A DNA stretch of 33,953 nucleotides from Caldifarciminota bacterium UBA2202 (GTDB lineage: Bacteria > Hydrothermota > 32-111), in contig DCUY01000008.1 in NCBI GenBank assembly GCA_002327905.1, positions 1 through 33,953 of the forward strand, in the 5' to 3' direction. This document shows, one piece after another, positions 1-8,182 of this stretch. Every line of letters starts with the position of its first letter. The first letter of the stretch is position 1. The position numbers and the translations under genes were made by a program. Under the pieces are notes generated by a model. The model was given only the letters and a program-made list of their open reading frames with translations. It was not told the origin of the DNA and made no database searches.

Positions 1-339
1 TTCGACAGCCACTTACTGTCAACACATCTCGGAACGGATACAGTTTATGACTGAATAGTTTATATTGGTTCAGAGGACAAATATGTCTATGCATTGAATG
101 CCAAAGACGGCAAGTTTGTATGGTCATTCAAAACGGGAGGTCTTATTTGGTCATCAGGGATACTGACTGAAAACACACTCTATGTGGGTTCGTTTGACAA
201 TTATGTCTATGGATTCAATAAGGATGACGGAGAGAAGGTATTTGAATACAAAATCGGGGACTATCTCTGGTCGAATATGGCAATTTATGAGAATACTCTC
301 ATTTTCTCCGGATACGACGGCACTCTATACTGCAGTTGA
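1..339 (+). pseudogene. PQQ-type beta-propeller protein, 3' fragment with internal TGA
   Basis: Frame 1 reads through from the window edge to TGA at 337-339 but contains TGA at 52-54. After it come three beta-propeller strands of the PQQ/WD type, around VYIGSEDKYVYALNAKDGK, LYVGSFDNYVYGFNKDDG and LIFSGYDGTLYCS. The stop falls inside the usual TVYDGIVYIGS pattern, exactly where glycine (GGA) is expected, so a single G-to-T change explains it. A short product could start at TTG 94, but no ribosome site precedes it and it would begin in mid-propeller. The gene is cut by the window edge and has no signal peptide in view. I am fairly sure of the fold; pseudogene status depends on the one base being real. 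Confidence 0.6.
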
Positions 340-422
340 ATAAAAGAGGTTAAAAAACTTACAAAATCGGCATATAAAGAGGGCGGGCATAAAACACGCT
401 CTTACTATTTTAAACATTAAGC

Positions 423-607
423 TAATCTCGGTGCTTTACTTTCTTACTTTTCTTGGATTGCATAGGAATGCCTATTAGAGCTGAATACGGATGAATTCAA
501 TAAAAAACAATCTATTTTTGAAAACTCATTAAAACCATACAAAACGAAGTTATACATAGCATTTTAACTAAAATAGCAAAATTAAAAAAAGTAAAGCACC
601 GAGATTA
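423..607. repeat. MITE-like element with 20-bp perfect terminal inverted repeats
   Basis: The 455-bp gap between the propeller fragment and the next gene holds a perfect 20-bp inverted repeat: left arm 423-442 (taatctcggtgctttacttt), right arm 588-607. The outer two bases of each arm are TA, as would arise if a 181-bp element with 18-bp inverted repeats had inserted at a TA and duplicated it, which is how IS630/Tc1-mariner relatives behave. The 145-bp interior has no ORF and contains a small hairpin (ATAGG 462-466 / CCTAT 471-475). The arms are too far apart for a simple terminator. Confidence 0.55.
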
Positions 608-754
608 AAAATAACAATTCATTTTTAGTGAACCAGTTGCAAAGAACTACTAATGATTTCAATTTTATGCGTTAATAATGTTTTTTATTAGACAGGTTAC
701 AAATTCTGTAGTCCAATCAAAATAATTTAGCCTCAAAAAATTATAAGTACCCTC

Positions 755-783
755 TTTACAAAAAATAAATGTTGTGGTATTTT
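755..783 (+). promoter_or_regulatory. Candidate sigma-70 type promoter
   Basis: TTTACA (755-760), a 17-bp spacer and TATTTT (778-783) lie just upstream of the lipoprotein gene and would start transcription about 790, giving a leader of roughly 20 nt that includes the GGAGG at 797-801. Both boxes are imperfect and the region is very AT-rich, so this is a weak call. Confidence 0.3.
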
Positions 784-809
784 TAATTAAGTAAATGGAG
801 GCAAAAAGA

Positions 810-1421
810 TTGAGTAAAAAGGTGTGGCTGGTGGTTATATTGATGGTAGTTTCTCTGTTTTCAACAGGTTGTCTTTCAATGATGCATTACCCATCCAGAG
901 TGGTTGATGACGGTGGAATTTGCATGGGACTTGGCACTGATGTCGGCATGAGCTTATATGAAAAGGGTTCACTTAATATGATGAACTCACTATTTGTGCA
1001 GGTTGGCATTGGGCACGGTATAGACTGCGGAGTGGATTTAATGCTGTATAAATTCATCCCATGCGTACAGATTTTAAGTATAAGGAAGCAGTTTGATTTC
1101 AATGCAGTCGTAATAGATGGAATCACATTGGATGCAGGAGCGACTTTGTCTTTTGATAGAATATACGGCTCTGCGAGTTTACTGAAGAAAGGATTTTCTC
1201 TAACCATAACATGCTCAAAGAATATATTTAAAGACTCTGACGATGATGATTGGTTTATAAATTCCATATACGGCAGACTTGCTTACGAGTATTTATTTAA
1301 AAACAGATTTATAGTAATGCCGTTTGTTACATGCGGTCGCAGTAAAACAGATATAATATCTGATATTCAAGCGGGTAATTATATTGGGGCTGGTATATCA
1401 ATAACATATAAGACGAAATAA
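810..1421 (+). CDS. Lipoprotein with predicted outer-membrane beta-barrel, unknown function
   Basis: I chose TTG 810 over ATG 795. A GGAGG at 797-801 sits 8 nt before the TTG, and starting there gives a clean lipoprotein signal: MSKKVWLVV, a hydrophobic core and the lipobox FSTGC. ATG 795 would place that ribosome site inside the gene. The mature part is rich in alternating hydrophobic strands (VGIGHGIDCGVDLMLYKF, YIGAGISITYKTK), suggesting a small barrel of about 180 residues. The first mature residues, CLSMMHYPSRVV, have the same spacing of Cys, aromatic and Arg-Val as the family A lipoproteins near 20-28 kb (CVTLFHSARVL). The next gene starts 6 nt downstream. No enzymatic motif is visible. 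Confidence 0.7.
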   Translation: MSKKVWLVVILMVVSLFSTGCLSMMHYPSRVVDDGGICMGLGTDVGMSLYEKGSLNMMNSLFVQVGIGHGIDCGVDLMLYKFIPCVQILSIRKQFDFNAVVIDGITLDAGATLSFDRIYGSASLLKKGFSLTITCSKNIFKDSDDDDWFINSIYGRLAYEYLFKNRFIVMPFVTCGRSKTDIISDIQAGNYIGAGISITYKTK

Positions 1422-1427
1422 TAAAAC

Positions 1428-2297
1428 ATGAAAACATTTATTAAAACACAATTAAAGAAATCATTAATTATGGCTTTATTGCTTGCTCTATCAATTATTA
1501 CATTCAGCCAGGATATTGATACACTTCAAATCAATAATCCGACTGAATCCGATATTGATACAAACAGAGAAGCAAGAATTGAATCTACGGCAGTTGATTC
1601 CCAAAAATCACCTTTATTATATAATAGATTTATCGGAATTATAATGGATGAAACAGCTTTTGTAATTCCTTTAGCATTTTTCTTTACGAAAGCTTATTGG
1701 GAACCCCATAATAACATTCTTGTATATATGTGCGCTTATCCAGTGGGGGTGGTTTTCATAGAGAAATTTGTAAAAAACATGTTTGTTCATCCGCCGAATT
1801 TTGCATCACGAGAATCCCATTCATATATCTCAGTAAATGGACAGTTTGGAGTTATTACACCAACAAGTGCTGTGTCAAGTGAGTTCAGTCCTCCGAATAT
1901 AGACGTTAAGGGCTTTTATCGAGCAGCACTTGAATATGAGTATCAACTAAACAGTAGTTTCGGGATTCAAATCCAGGGAGAATATTTAGGTTCTACTGGA
2001 TATTTAACTGGAGATTACCTATATCGCTTTTTCGGATACTCAGTTGGATTAAGGTTTACTGACTGGTACATAAACGTAAATAAGATACTCTTCGGATATT
2101 CATTTATAAATGCGGAATCAAAGGAATACGGCAGTGACTTTTGGGGATTCGGAATAGGATGGTCGAAGAGGTATTATCCGTACAAAGGACTATTCATAGA
2201 ACCTGACATTTCATACAGATTCTCAAGGACTGCAGATTACTCAGTATCAATAATAGGACTTTTCATCGGAGGAAAAATTGGAGTTAAATTTAATTAG
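1428..2297 (+). CDS. Exported protein with predicted outer-membrane beta-barrel
   Basis: This 289-residue protein starts with a basic segment and a hydrophobic signal peptide (SLIMALLLALSIITFS, probable cleavage before QDID). Residues about 30-60 are polar and probably disordered. Residues about 65-120 hold hydrophobic stretches (FVIPLAFFFTKAYW, NILVYMCAYPVGVVFIEKF). From about 125 onward it is a series of short amphipathic strands with alternating aromatics (GVITP, RAALEYEYQL, FGIQIQGEYL, GFGIGWSKRYY, SVSIIGLFIGGKIGVKFN), typical of an outer-membrane barrel. It lies between a lipoprotein barrel and the giant secreted protein and is probably co-transcribed with both. No good ribosome site precedes the ATG, so it may depend on coupling to the gene 6 nt upstream. 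No family recognised. Confidence 0.65.
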   Translation: MKTFIKTQLKKSLIMALLLALSIITFSQDIDTLQINNPTESDIDTNREARIESTAVDSQKSPLLYNRFIGIIMDETAFVIPLAFFFTKAYWEPHNNILVYMCAYPVGVVFIEKFVKNMFVHPPNFASRESHSYISVNGQFGVITPTSAVSSEFSPPNIDVKGFYRAALEYEYQLNSSFGIQIQGEYLGSTGYLTGDYLYRFFGYSVGLRFTDWYINVNKILFGYSFINAESKEYGSDFWGFGIGWSKRYYPYKGLFIEPDISYRFSRTADYSVSIIGLFIGGKIGVKFN

Positions 2298-2306
2298 GAG
2301 GATGGA

Positions 2307-5300
2307 ATGAAAACTAGATTGTTGGTTTTATTAATGTTGATTTGTATTTTGACATTCGCAAGTGTTGATGTAGGTGAATATCCTATAATATTTATACATG
2401 GTATTGATTCAGTCGCAATTCCTGATGCAGGTGTTTATAACGAGGAATCCTATCGAAAAGGATGTTTATTCGCATGGCACCCAATGAAACTTGAAAAGGG
2501 GGAGCTCGTAGAAGTTGATAGTACAGCTTTATTGAAAATAATCGGATATAAAGGATATATTAAAGGGAGTCCCTTTGATTGTACAAAAGAATCTGAACCT
2601 ATCGATGTTATTCCTAATGTTGTTTATAATTTCAGTTATTACAACCCTGATGGTTCACAGGGAGTTATTGGGTTTGGAGAGCAGGTCAATGGACAACCTA
2701 ATTTTGTACCTGAAAATGCTGATTATGAAGATGACTATAGAGCTAGTTTTCTGAATGGCCAGTGGGCAAAGAATGTGGCTGAATTCATAAGAAAAGTTTA
2801 TAATAATACAGGCAAGCAAGTATATATTGTTGCACATTCGATGGGAGGACCAGTAGTGCGCTCAGCTCTTACTTATTACGGAGCAGGAGAATGTGTGAAA
2901 AAAGTTATTACAATCGGGTCTCCCAATAAACCATTTGTACAAAATATGTTTATTGAAAAATTTGCAATTTATGGGAAATTTCAGGAATTTCAAAAGAAAG
3001 GAGAATTATTGGAATTAGGGGTAGACGCAGTTACATTAACATCTGAAAATACTCTGTTCAAATCAATATTAGATCCAGATCGTGAACGAGATCAAATATT
3101 GAATATATTAAATGATGAGGATTATTTAAAATTTAATGATGATAGTACCAAATTTGCAACTATTATCGGGATGCGGAAAGCACCAGCGACATTCTTACTT
3201 GATTATAATGATGGATATATACCATGCGAGCAACAGTGGCTTACGTATGCTGATAAAGTGCCATATGTATTTGCTTCACATGGAAATAGTTCATATTTCT
3301 TAGGAGATCGCTACAAGTTCTTACAAGAGTACTCAGAGAGGAATTGTGAGTTTTTACTTAGTTATATAAAATATTGGATGATTGATGCTTTAAATATTAT
3401 TTTTACAGGAGATGAAGATAGACTTTATGGTTCATTTGGATTCGTGTATGATGATCTTACTCCTCAAAGTGCATCATTAAGACTCATAGTGAGTGGGAAA
3501 ACACATTCGGGAGAGAATTTGGAAAATTATAACGGAATTATGTGTGCTTCTATATCAACTATAACACAAGACGTCATACTTCTAGAAGATATAGGACGTG
3601 CAAAGGGATTTGATTTTACTGTATTGGATTTAAATAATCGAGTACCTGGTGAATTGAGAGGAAGTCCAGTTTATCAGATTAACAGCGATGATTATAATAA
3701 TCCTGATTTTAAAAATGTTGAGCATTTTATTTCTGAAATTTGGCTTTATGATATGAATGGAATAATTTCACCTGATTATTCGCCTCTCCCGCCAAATTTC
3801 TATGACCTAAATACTCGTTACGCTGTTAAACCATTTATAAATATTACATCTGATGCATCAAATAATCAACTAAATGCATTTACTTCGGGAAATATTAATC
3901 TATCGACCAATGAAGTGGCAATTGGTACACAATTATCATATAGATTTGGCTCTCTTCCTTATAATTTAATAGGTAAAGTGAATTATCAGGAAAATACTTT
4001 TACTTGGACGGTTCCTCCTCAAACAGCATATAAAACAACAGAACCAGATTCAAAATATTGGCCAAAAGTTGAATTTAGAGCTGTATATTATCTTGATGAT
4101 TATGGTGCTAAAGTAATAGGAACAAGAATTTTACCAATTAACACTCCAGATTGGAATCCTGATAATCTTGAATTAATAATATCAGACGAAGATTCAATCC
4201 GATTAAAATGGGAAATTGAATATGAAGCAGAAAGTATAAAATTATATAGAGATGGAATTTGTATTGCAACATTAGCAGGTAATGTTACTGCTTATACTGA
4301 TATGTCTTTTGCACTAGGTGTCTACAACCATTATGAAGTAAAAGCTAAATATGGTGAACTTACAAGTATTAACGATAATGAGACGAATAAGCTTGATGTT
4401 TATGGGATAGCTGCAAATCCTCCAAAACCGTACCCACTTGCTAATTTTAACGAAAACAAAACAAGTTTCAATATAAAATGGATTGATAATTCTTATTTTG
4501 AAGCAGGTTACAGTTTAATTATTGAACCAGATGGAGGAACTCCAGTAAACTATCGTGTTTTAGCAACTGGTGACACCATTTCTTATCAGGCATCTATTCC
4601 AATAGGTTATACTTCAGGAACAATATCCATATTAACAAAAGGCCCTAAAGATGGATTTTTAGATAATTTCTTAGATTACTGTTATGCTGTTAATGACGGA
4701 CTTCCGTTTTACTCGGTTCAACCTTTTGCTATTTCGCAATCAAAAGGAAATCTTTCATTTTCGAATGGCAACTATTTGATAGCATCTTCCAGAGAATATA
4801 GCACGTACGATACGGTGTTCAGCATAGAAGAATACGATGGTTTACGAAAGAATATTATATTCTCAGAATTTTGTAATGGAGAAAGGGATGTTGTCACATC
4901 ATCCGACCAAAAAGTGGTAATGTACACTGATAATAATTCAACAGAATTTCTAAAAGTGATGTATAAGGATGATCTTGGAACTTGGCACTCAACAACAGTT
5001 AGTGGAGTTTTTGATTTTGCTCCTGGTAATGCGATTGTTAAGCTTCATTCTCTTATTGAAAAGAATGGTAATTACTATCTGCTAATTAGTAGAGAATATT
5101 TAAGTAGTTCTGTTAAGGGTGTACCATGCACTAATTTATTAAATATTGTTAAACTAAGTAGAACGAGTGATCTATTTTCCATAGTAGCTTCTACAACGAT
5201 TTTATCTGACAACTTGTTAATTAGGACTTATCATGAAGGAACATTGAAAGTTTTGTCGGATGGAAGAATAGGAATGACATGTAATTCTCATATTTATCCA

Positions 5301-8123
5301 TATGAAAGTGATGATTTCACAGGTTTAATAGTGGCTACAATTGATGATGAGCTTGTTAATATTAAGAGAATAATAGATCCAGTCCCTAATAGCTACTCTG
5401 CAACGTCTGATTTTGATATCTTAAATGGAAAAGCCAAAGTACTAATAAGAAGAGCTACATCAAGTCAGAATATTGTTGAACTGAGAACGTATAAATACAC
5501 ATCAGTCTGGGGCATTGAAAGTACAGAACCGATCGATAGCAAACAAATCACTTATGAGTATCTTGGTAACCCAAGCGTAATATATAGCAACAATGGTCTG
5601 TTCTTATCATGGGTTTATAATAACAAAAGCACTTATCAAGCGATTGTGAATTATAACACTGTCAACAGTTCTGGACTTCTAAGCGCTAAGAAGACAGCAT
5701 TGTCTTTAAACAATAACATTACAGATTACGCAATACAAAATCAAGATGGACTAATCAAGATTATTGCTCAATATTATGATGAAGACATAACGGGTGGAAC
5801 ATATATGTTGTCAGAGATAAGTCCATCTTATAATGAAATAGCTTTAAATTTGAGTAACACTTTTTATGGTTATTCAGATGAAACTATTAACCTTACGGCT
5901 AAAGACATTTTTACAGGAGAAGTAATAGCCAATGCGGCGGTCACTTTAACAAATAACAGGGACTTTAGTTTTATAGGTATAACTGATGCTAATGGATCAA
6001 TAAGTATTCCATATTACACCGAATCTGATAATGATATGGTAATTACTGTTGACAAAGAGTATTATCAGAAAAAGATTCTTAAAGCACTCGTAACGATAAA
6101 TAATATGAATGTTTCACTGCCAAGTGATATGCCTGTTTTAACCACAAAAGCTCTGAACTTTAAGGTTACTGTTTCTTCGGGTGTAAGTTACCCAGATGCT
6201 ACTCAGATTCCACTTTCAGGAGCAACCATTACACTTCAGAGCACAGATATAACCTTTACTGGAGTTACCAATCTGTTGGGTTCAGTCAGTTGCATTAAAA
6301 AAACAGCATACACTACCCCAATAAGTGTTACAATAACGAAGGACAGGTACAGAACCTACGAGGCTGAAATATATCCATATATGTGGTCAACGACTAATGA
6401 GGCTTTGGGAGAAAATAATCAGACTCATATGGTGAGGAAGCCTGCTACAAGTTATTTAAGTATTATCTATTCAGATGGTGACAGTATCGTTTACGGTTCA
6501 AGCAGTGATTTTGGTAAAATATGGCATTTAGTGAAGATCGGAGCAGGAACGATGCCAACATTGGCAAGAAGATCGGGTGGATTGACTGCTTTGTGGAAGA
6601 ATGGCCAAATGCTTGAATATGCAACAATGTCGTCACCATGGTCACCAGTGGATACGGTGATTTCCCCAGCGTATTCCGTATCCGAACCGAATCTATTCAA
6701 ACATCCAGATCCAGCCAATGATTCACTCTTCGCTTGCGTGATAGAGAGTAGACAGGTTCAAACATGTGGCGATTATATACTTGCTACTTGGTATGATGTT
6801 CTTGTTGAAAGTATGACTTCTGAAGTGATTGTGCCATATACTGGAGATATTCAAGATGAAAGTGTGATACCAAATAAACAACCAATAGTTTGCAAATATT
6901 TGGCAATAGGAAATTATTACAATCTGATCTCATTTATTAGTTCAAATAATCAACTGATTGCAAAGCTTCAAAACCCTATGTATTCATATTATAAGGTTCC
7001 TTTTATTGTATCAAATGACAATCAAATCGTCAGTAACTCTTCTTTTGATGTATATGGTAACACAACAACATTCACATGGTCAGCTGATAATTTATCTTCA
7101 TCAGAAATATGGCACAGAAAGCTTGTTGACGGAAATTTCTCAGATGCCGAAAGAATTGATAATTTGAATGGTTTTAACTCAAATCCTAAAGTCAAAGACA
7201 ATTTCATATACGGTTATGTGAACGATGCAAAAAGGATAGTGACAACATCTGATATAAGTAATGAAAATGCATTCTTAGTGATTGAGGAGGCGGAAGATTC
7301 ACTGTTCAATTTTGATTATGTAGTTAAAAAAACTAATATTGATGCAGATGCCTTTTTTGTATTATCAGAAGGTTCTAATGGAAATTATCGTATAAAAACG
7401 ATGAGAGTAAATTATAGCGGTATTGCACAACCAAGAATAATTTCTGATCCTACGGATACTATTGTAGAGAATATTTCCAGTTCACCAATCTATGACTATG
7501 TCTCAGGAAGGCCTTTTGTCGAAAGAATGACTTATGATGCAATTGCATTGGATACTGTTCTAAATTACGATGTCAGATTGGTAGTATCCCAAACAAACCC
7601 AGTCAGACCACAGGTGCTTATGTTTGACACAACAGTCATAGATGTAATTTATGGAACACCGAATACAGTAGATACTTTGCAATATACGGTACCTAAGGAA
7701 CTGTATACTGATGGTGAATTTATGATTACACTGGACAGGTTAAGAGGAAACCCTAATAGAACTGCACAGATAGCTATTTATGAGTATGAGACTGACTCGG
7801 CTGAAGGAACCATTGCAGGTGATGGTAAGCTAAAGAAGCTTATATTTAAGCCTCAGATGCCCAATCAGCAATTTGAATATTACTTAGCTTCTGGGCTTGA
7901 GTTTGGCAATGGACTGATTAAATTTTCACTTGCAGAGCAAGGAGATGTCATTTTAAATATGTATGATGTTTCTGGCAGATGTGTTGCAAATTTAGCCACA
8001 GGTGTATTTAATCAAGGATTACATCATATAAGTATGCCAAGCAACTTGTCTTCAGGGGTTTATTTTGTTAAAATGGAAACAGGAGATCAGACATTTATAG
8101 AAAAGATGGTAAGAATCAAATAG
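2307..8123 (+). CDS. Giant secreted lipase-like protein with type IX-type C-terminal sorting domain
   Basis: 1938 residues, preceded by AGGAGG. Residues 1-18 are a signal peptide. Residues about 24-350 are an alpha/beta hydrolase: oxyanion-type FIHG (H31-G32), nucleophile elbow AHSMGG with Ser178, candidate Asp302 in NDGYIP and candidate His325 in ASHG. This spacing resembles triacylglycerol lipases and PGAP1-like hydrolases. Residues about 610-700 look like fibronectin III, about 800-1150 like a propeller, about 1195-1350 hold two carboxypeptidase-regulatory-like (Ig-type) domains, and about 1370-1770 a second propeller with one Asp-box (SSDFGKIW, 1399-1406). The last ~70 residues match the type IX (Por) sorting domain pattern: strand-rich, NMYDVSGR, SSGVYFVKMETG, ending in MVRIK. 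Expected outside the cell or on its surface. The substrate is unknown. Confidence 0.8.
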   Translation: MKTRLLVLLMLICILTFASVDVGEYPIIFIHGIDSVAIPDAGVYNEESYRKGCLFAWHPMKLEKGELVEVDSTALLKIIGYKGYIKGSPFDCTKESEPIDVIPNVVYNFSYYNPDGSQGVIGFGEQVNGQPNFVPENADYEDDYRASFLNGQWAKNVAEFIRKVYNNTGKQVYIVAHSMGGPVVRSALTYYGAGECVKKVITIGSPNKPFVQNMFIEKFAIYGKFQEFQKKGELLELGVDAVTLTSENTLFKSILDPDRERDQILNILNDEDYLKFNDDSTKFATIIGMRKAPATFLLDYNDGYIPCEQQWLTYADKVPYVFASHGNSSYFLGDRYKFLQEYSERNCEFLLSYIKYWMIDALNIIFTGDEDRLYGSFGFVYDDLTPQSASLRLIVSGKTHSGENLENYNGIMCASISTITQDVILLEDIGRAKGFDFTVLDLNNRVPGELRGSPVYQINSDDYNNPDFKNVEHFISEIWLYDMNGIISPDYSPLPPNFYDLNTRYAVKPFINITSDASNNQLNAFTSGNINLSTNEVAIGTQLSYRFGSLPYNLIGKVNYQENTFTWTVPPQTAYKTTEPDSKYWPKVEFRAVYYLDDYGAKVIGTRILPINTPDWNPDNLELIISDEDSIRLKWEIEYEAESIKLYRDGICIATLAGNVTAYTDMSFALGVYNHYEVKAKYGELTSINDNETNKLDVYGIAANPPKPYPLANFNENKTSFNIKWIDNSYFEAGYSLIIEPDGGTPVNYRVLATGDTISYQASIPIGYTSGTISILTKGPKDGFLDNFLDYCYAVNDGLPFYSVQPFAISQSKGNLSFSNGNYLIASSREYSTYDTVFSIEEYDGLRKNIIFSEFCNGERDVVTSSDQKVVMYTDNNSTEFLKVMYKDDLGTWHSTTVSGVFDFAPGNAIVKLHSLIEKNGNYYLLISREYLSSSVKGVPCTNLLNIVKLSRTSDLFSIVASTTILSDNLLIRTYHEGTLKVLSDGRIGMTCNSHIYPYESDDFTGLIVATIDDELVNIKRIIDPVPNSYSATSDFDILNGKAKVLIRRATSSQNIVELRTYKYTSVWGIESTEPIDSKQITYEYLGNPSVIYSNNGLFLSWVYNNKSTYQAIVNYNTVNSSGLLSAKKTALSLNNNITDYAIQNQDGLIKIIAQYYDEDITGGTYMLSEISPSYNEIALNLSNTFYGYSDETINLTAKDIFTGEVIANAAVTLTNNRDFSFIGITDANGSISIPYYTESDNDMVITVDKEYYQKKILKALVTINNMNVSLPSDMPVLTTKALNFKVTVSSGVSYPDATQIPLSGATITLQSTDITFTGVTNLLGSVSCIKKTAYTTPISVTITKDRYRTYEAEIYPYMWSTTNEALGENNQTHMVRKPATSYLSIIYSDGDSIVYGSSSDFGKIWHLVKIGAGTMPTLARRSGGLTALWKNGQMLEYATMSSPWSPVDTVISPAYSVSEPNLFKHPDPANDSLFACVIESRQVQTCGDYILATWYDVLVESMTSEVIVPYTGDIQDESVIPNKQPIVCKYLAIGNYYNLISFISSNNQLIAKLQNPMYSYYKVPFIVSNDNQIVSNSSFDVYGNTTTFTWSADNLSSSEIWHRKLVDGNFSDAERIDNLNGFNSNPKVKDNFIYGYVNDAKRIVTTSDISNENAFLVIEEAEDSLFNFDYVVKKTNIDADAFFVLSEGSNGNYRIKTMRVNYSGIAQPRIISDPTDTIVENISSSPIYDYVSGRPFVERMTYDAIALDTVLNYDVRLVVSQTNPVRPQVLMFDTTVIDVIYGTPNTVDTLQYTVPKELYTDGEFMITLDRLRGNPNRTAQIAIYEYETDSAEGTIAGDGKLKKLIFKPQMPNQQFEYYLASGLEFGNGLIKFSLAEQGDVILNMYDVSGRCVANLATGVFNQGLHHISMPSNLSSGVYFVKMETGDQTFIEKMVRIK

Positions 8124-8150
8124 AGAAGGGGGGCAAAGCCCCCCTTTCTC
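8123..8150 (+). terminator. Strong GC hairpin after the giant secreted protein
   Basis: GGGGGGC (8128-8134), loop AAA and GCCCCCC (8138-8144) form a perfect 7-bp GC stem. It is extended by AA/TT and, past one bulged T, by GAG/CTC. It begins at the last base of the TAG stop. There is only a short T run after it (inside the lower stem), so it is either an imperfect intrinsic terminator or an mRNA 3'-end/processing hairpin. It also lies immediately before the anomalous start of the next gene. Confidence 0.65.
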
Positions 8151-8182
8151 ATAAAACAGTATGGATCATTTTATGCCTATTA

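Noticed and set aside
1..339. TGA recoded as glycine (genetic code 25)
   Set aside because: GlmS ends at TGA right after its invariant C-terminus, and TGA also ends several other genes at the expected place, often in ATGA overlaps.
887..1267. Antisense ORFs within known genes (for example minus 887-1267, 6463-6645, 13404-13730)
   Set aside because: They lie wholly inside well-supported genes on the other strand, lack ribosome sites and have no recognisable protein features.
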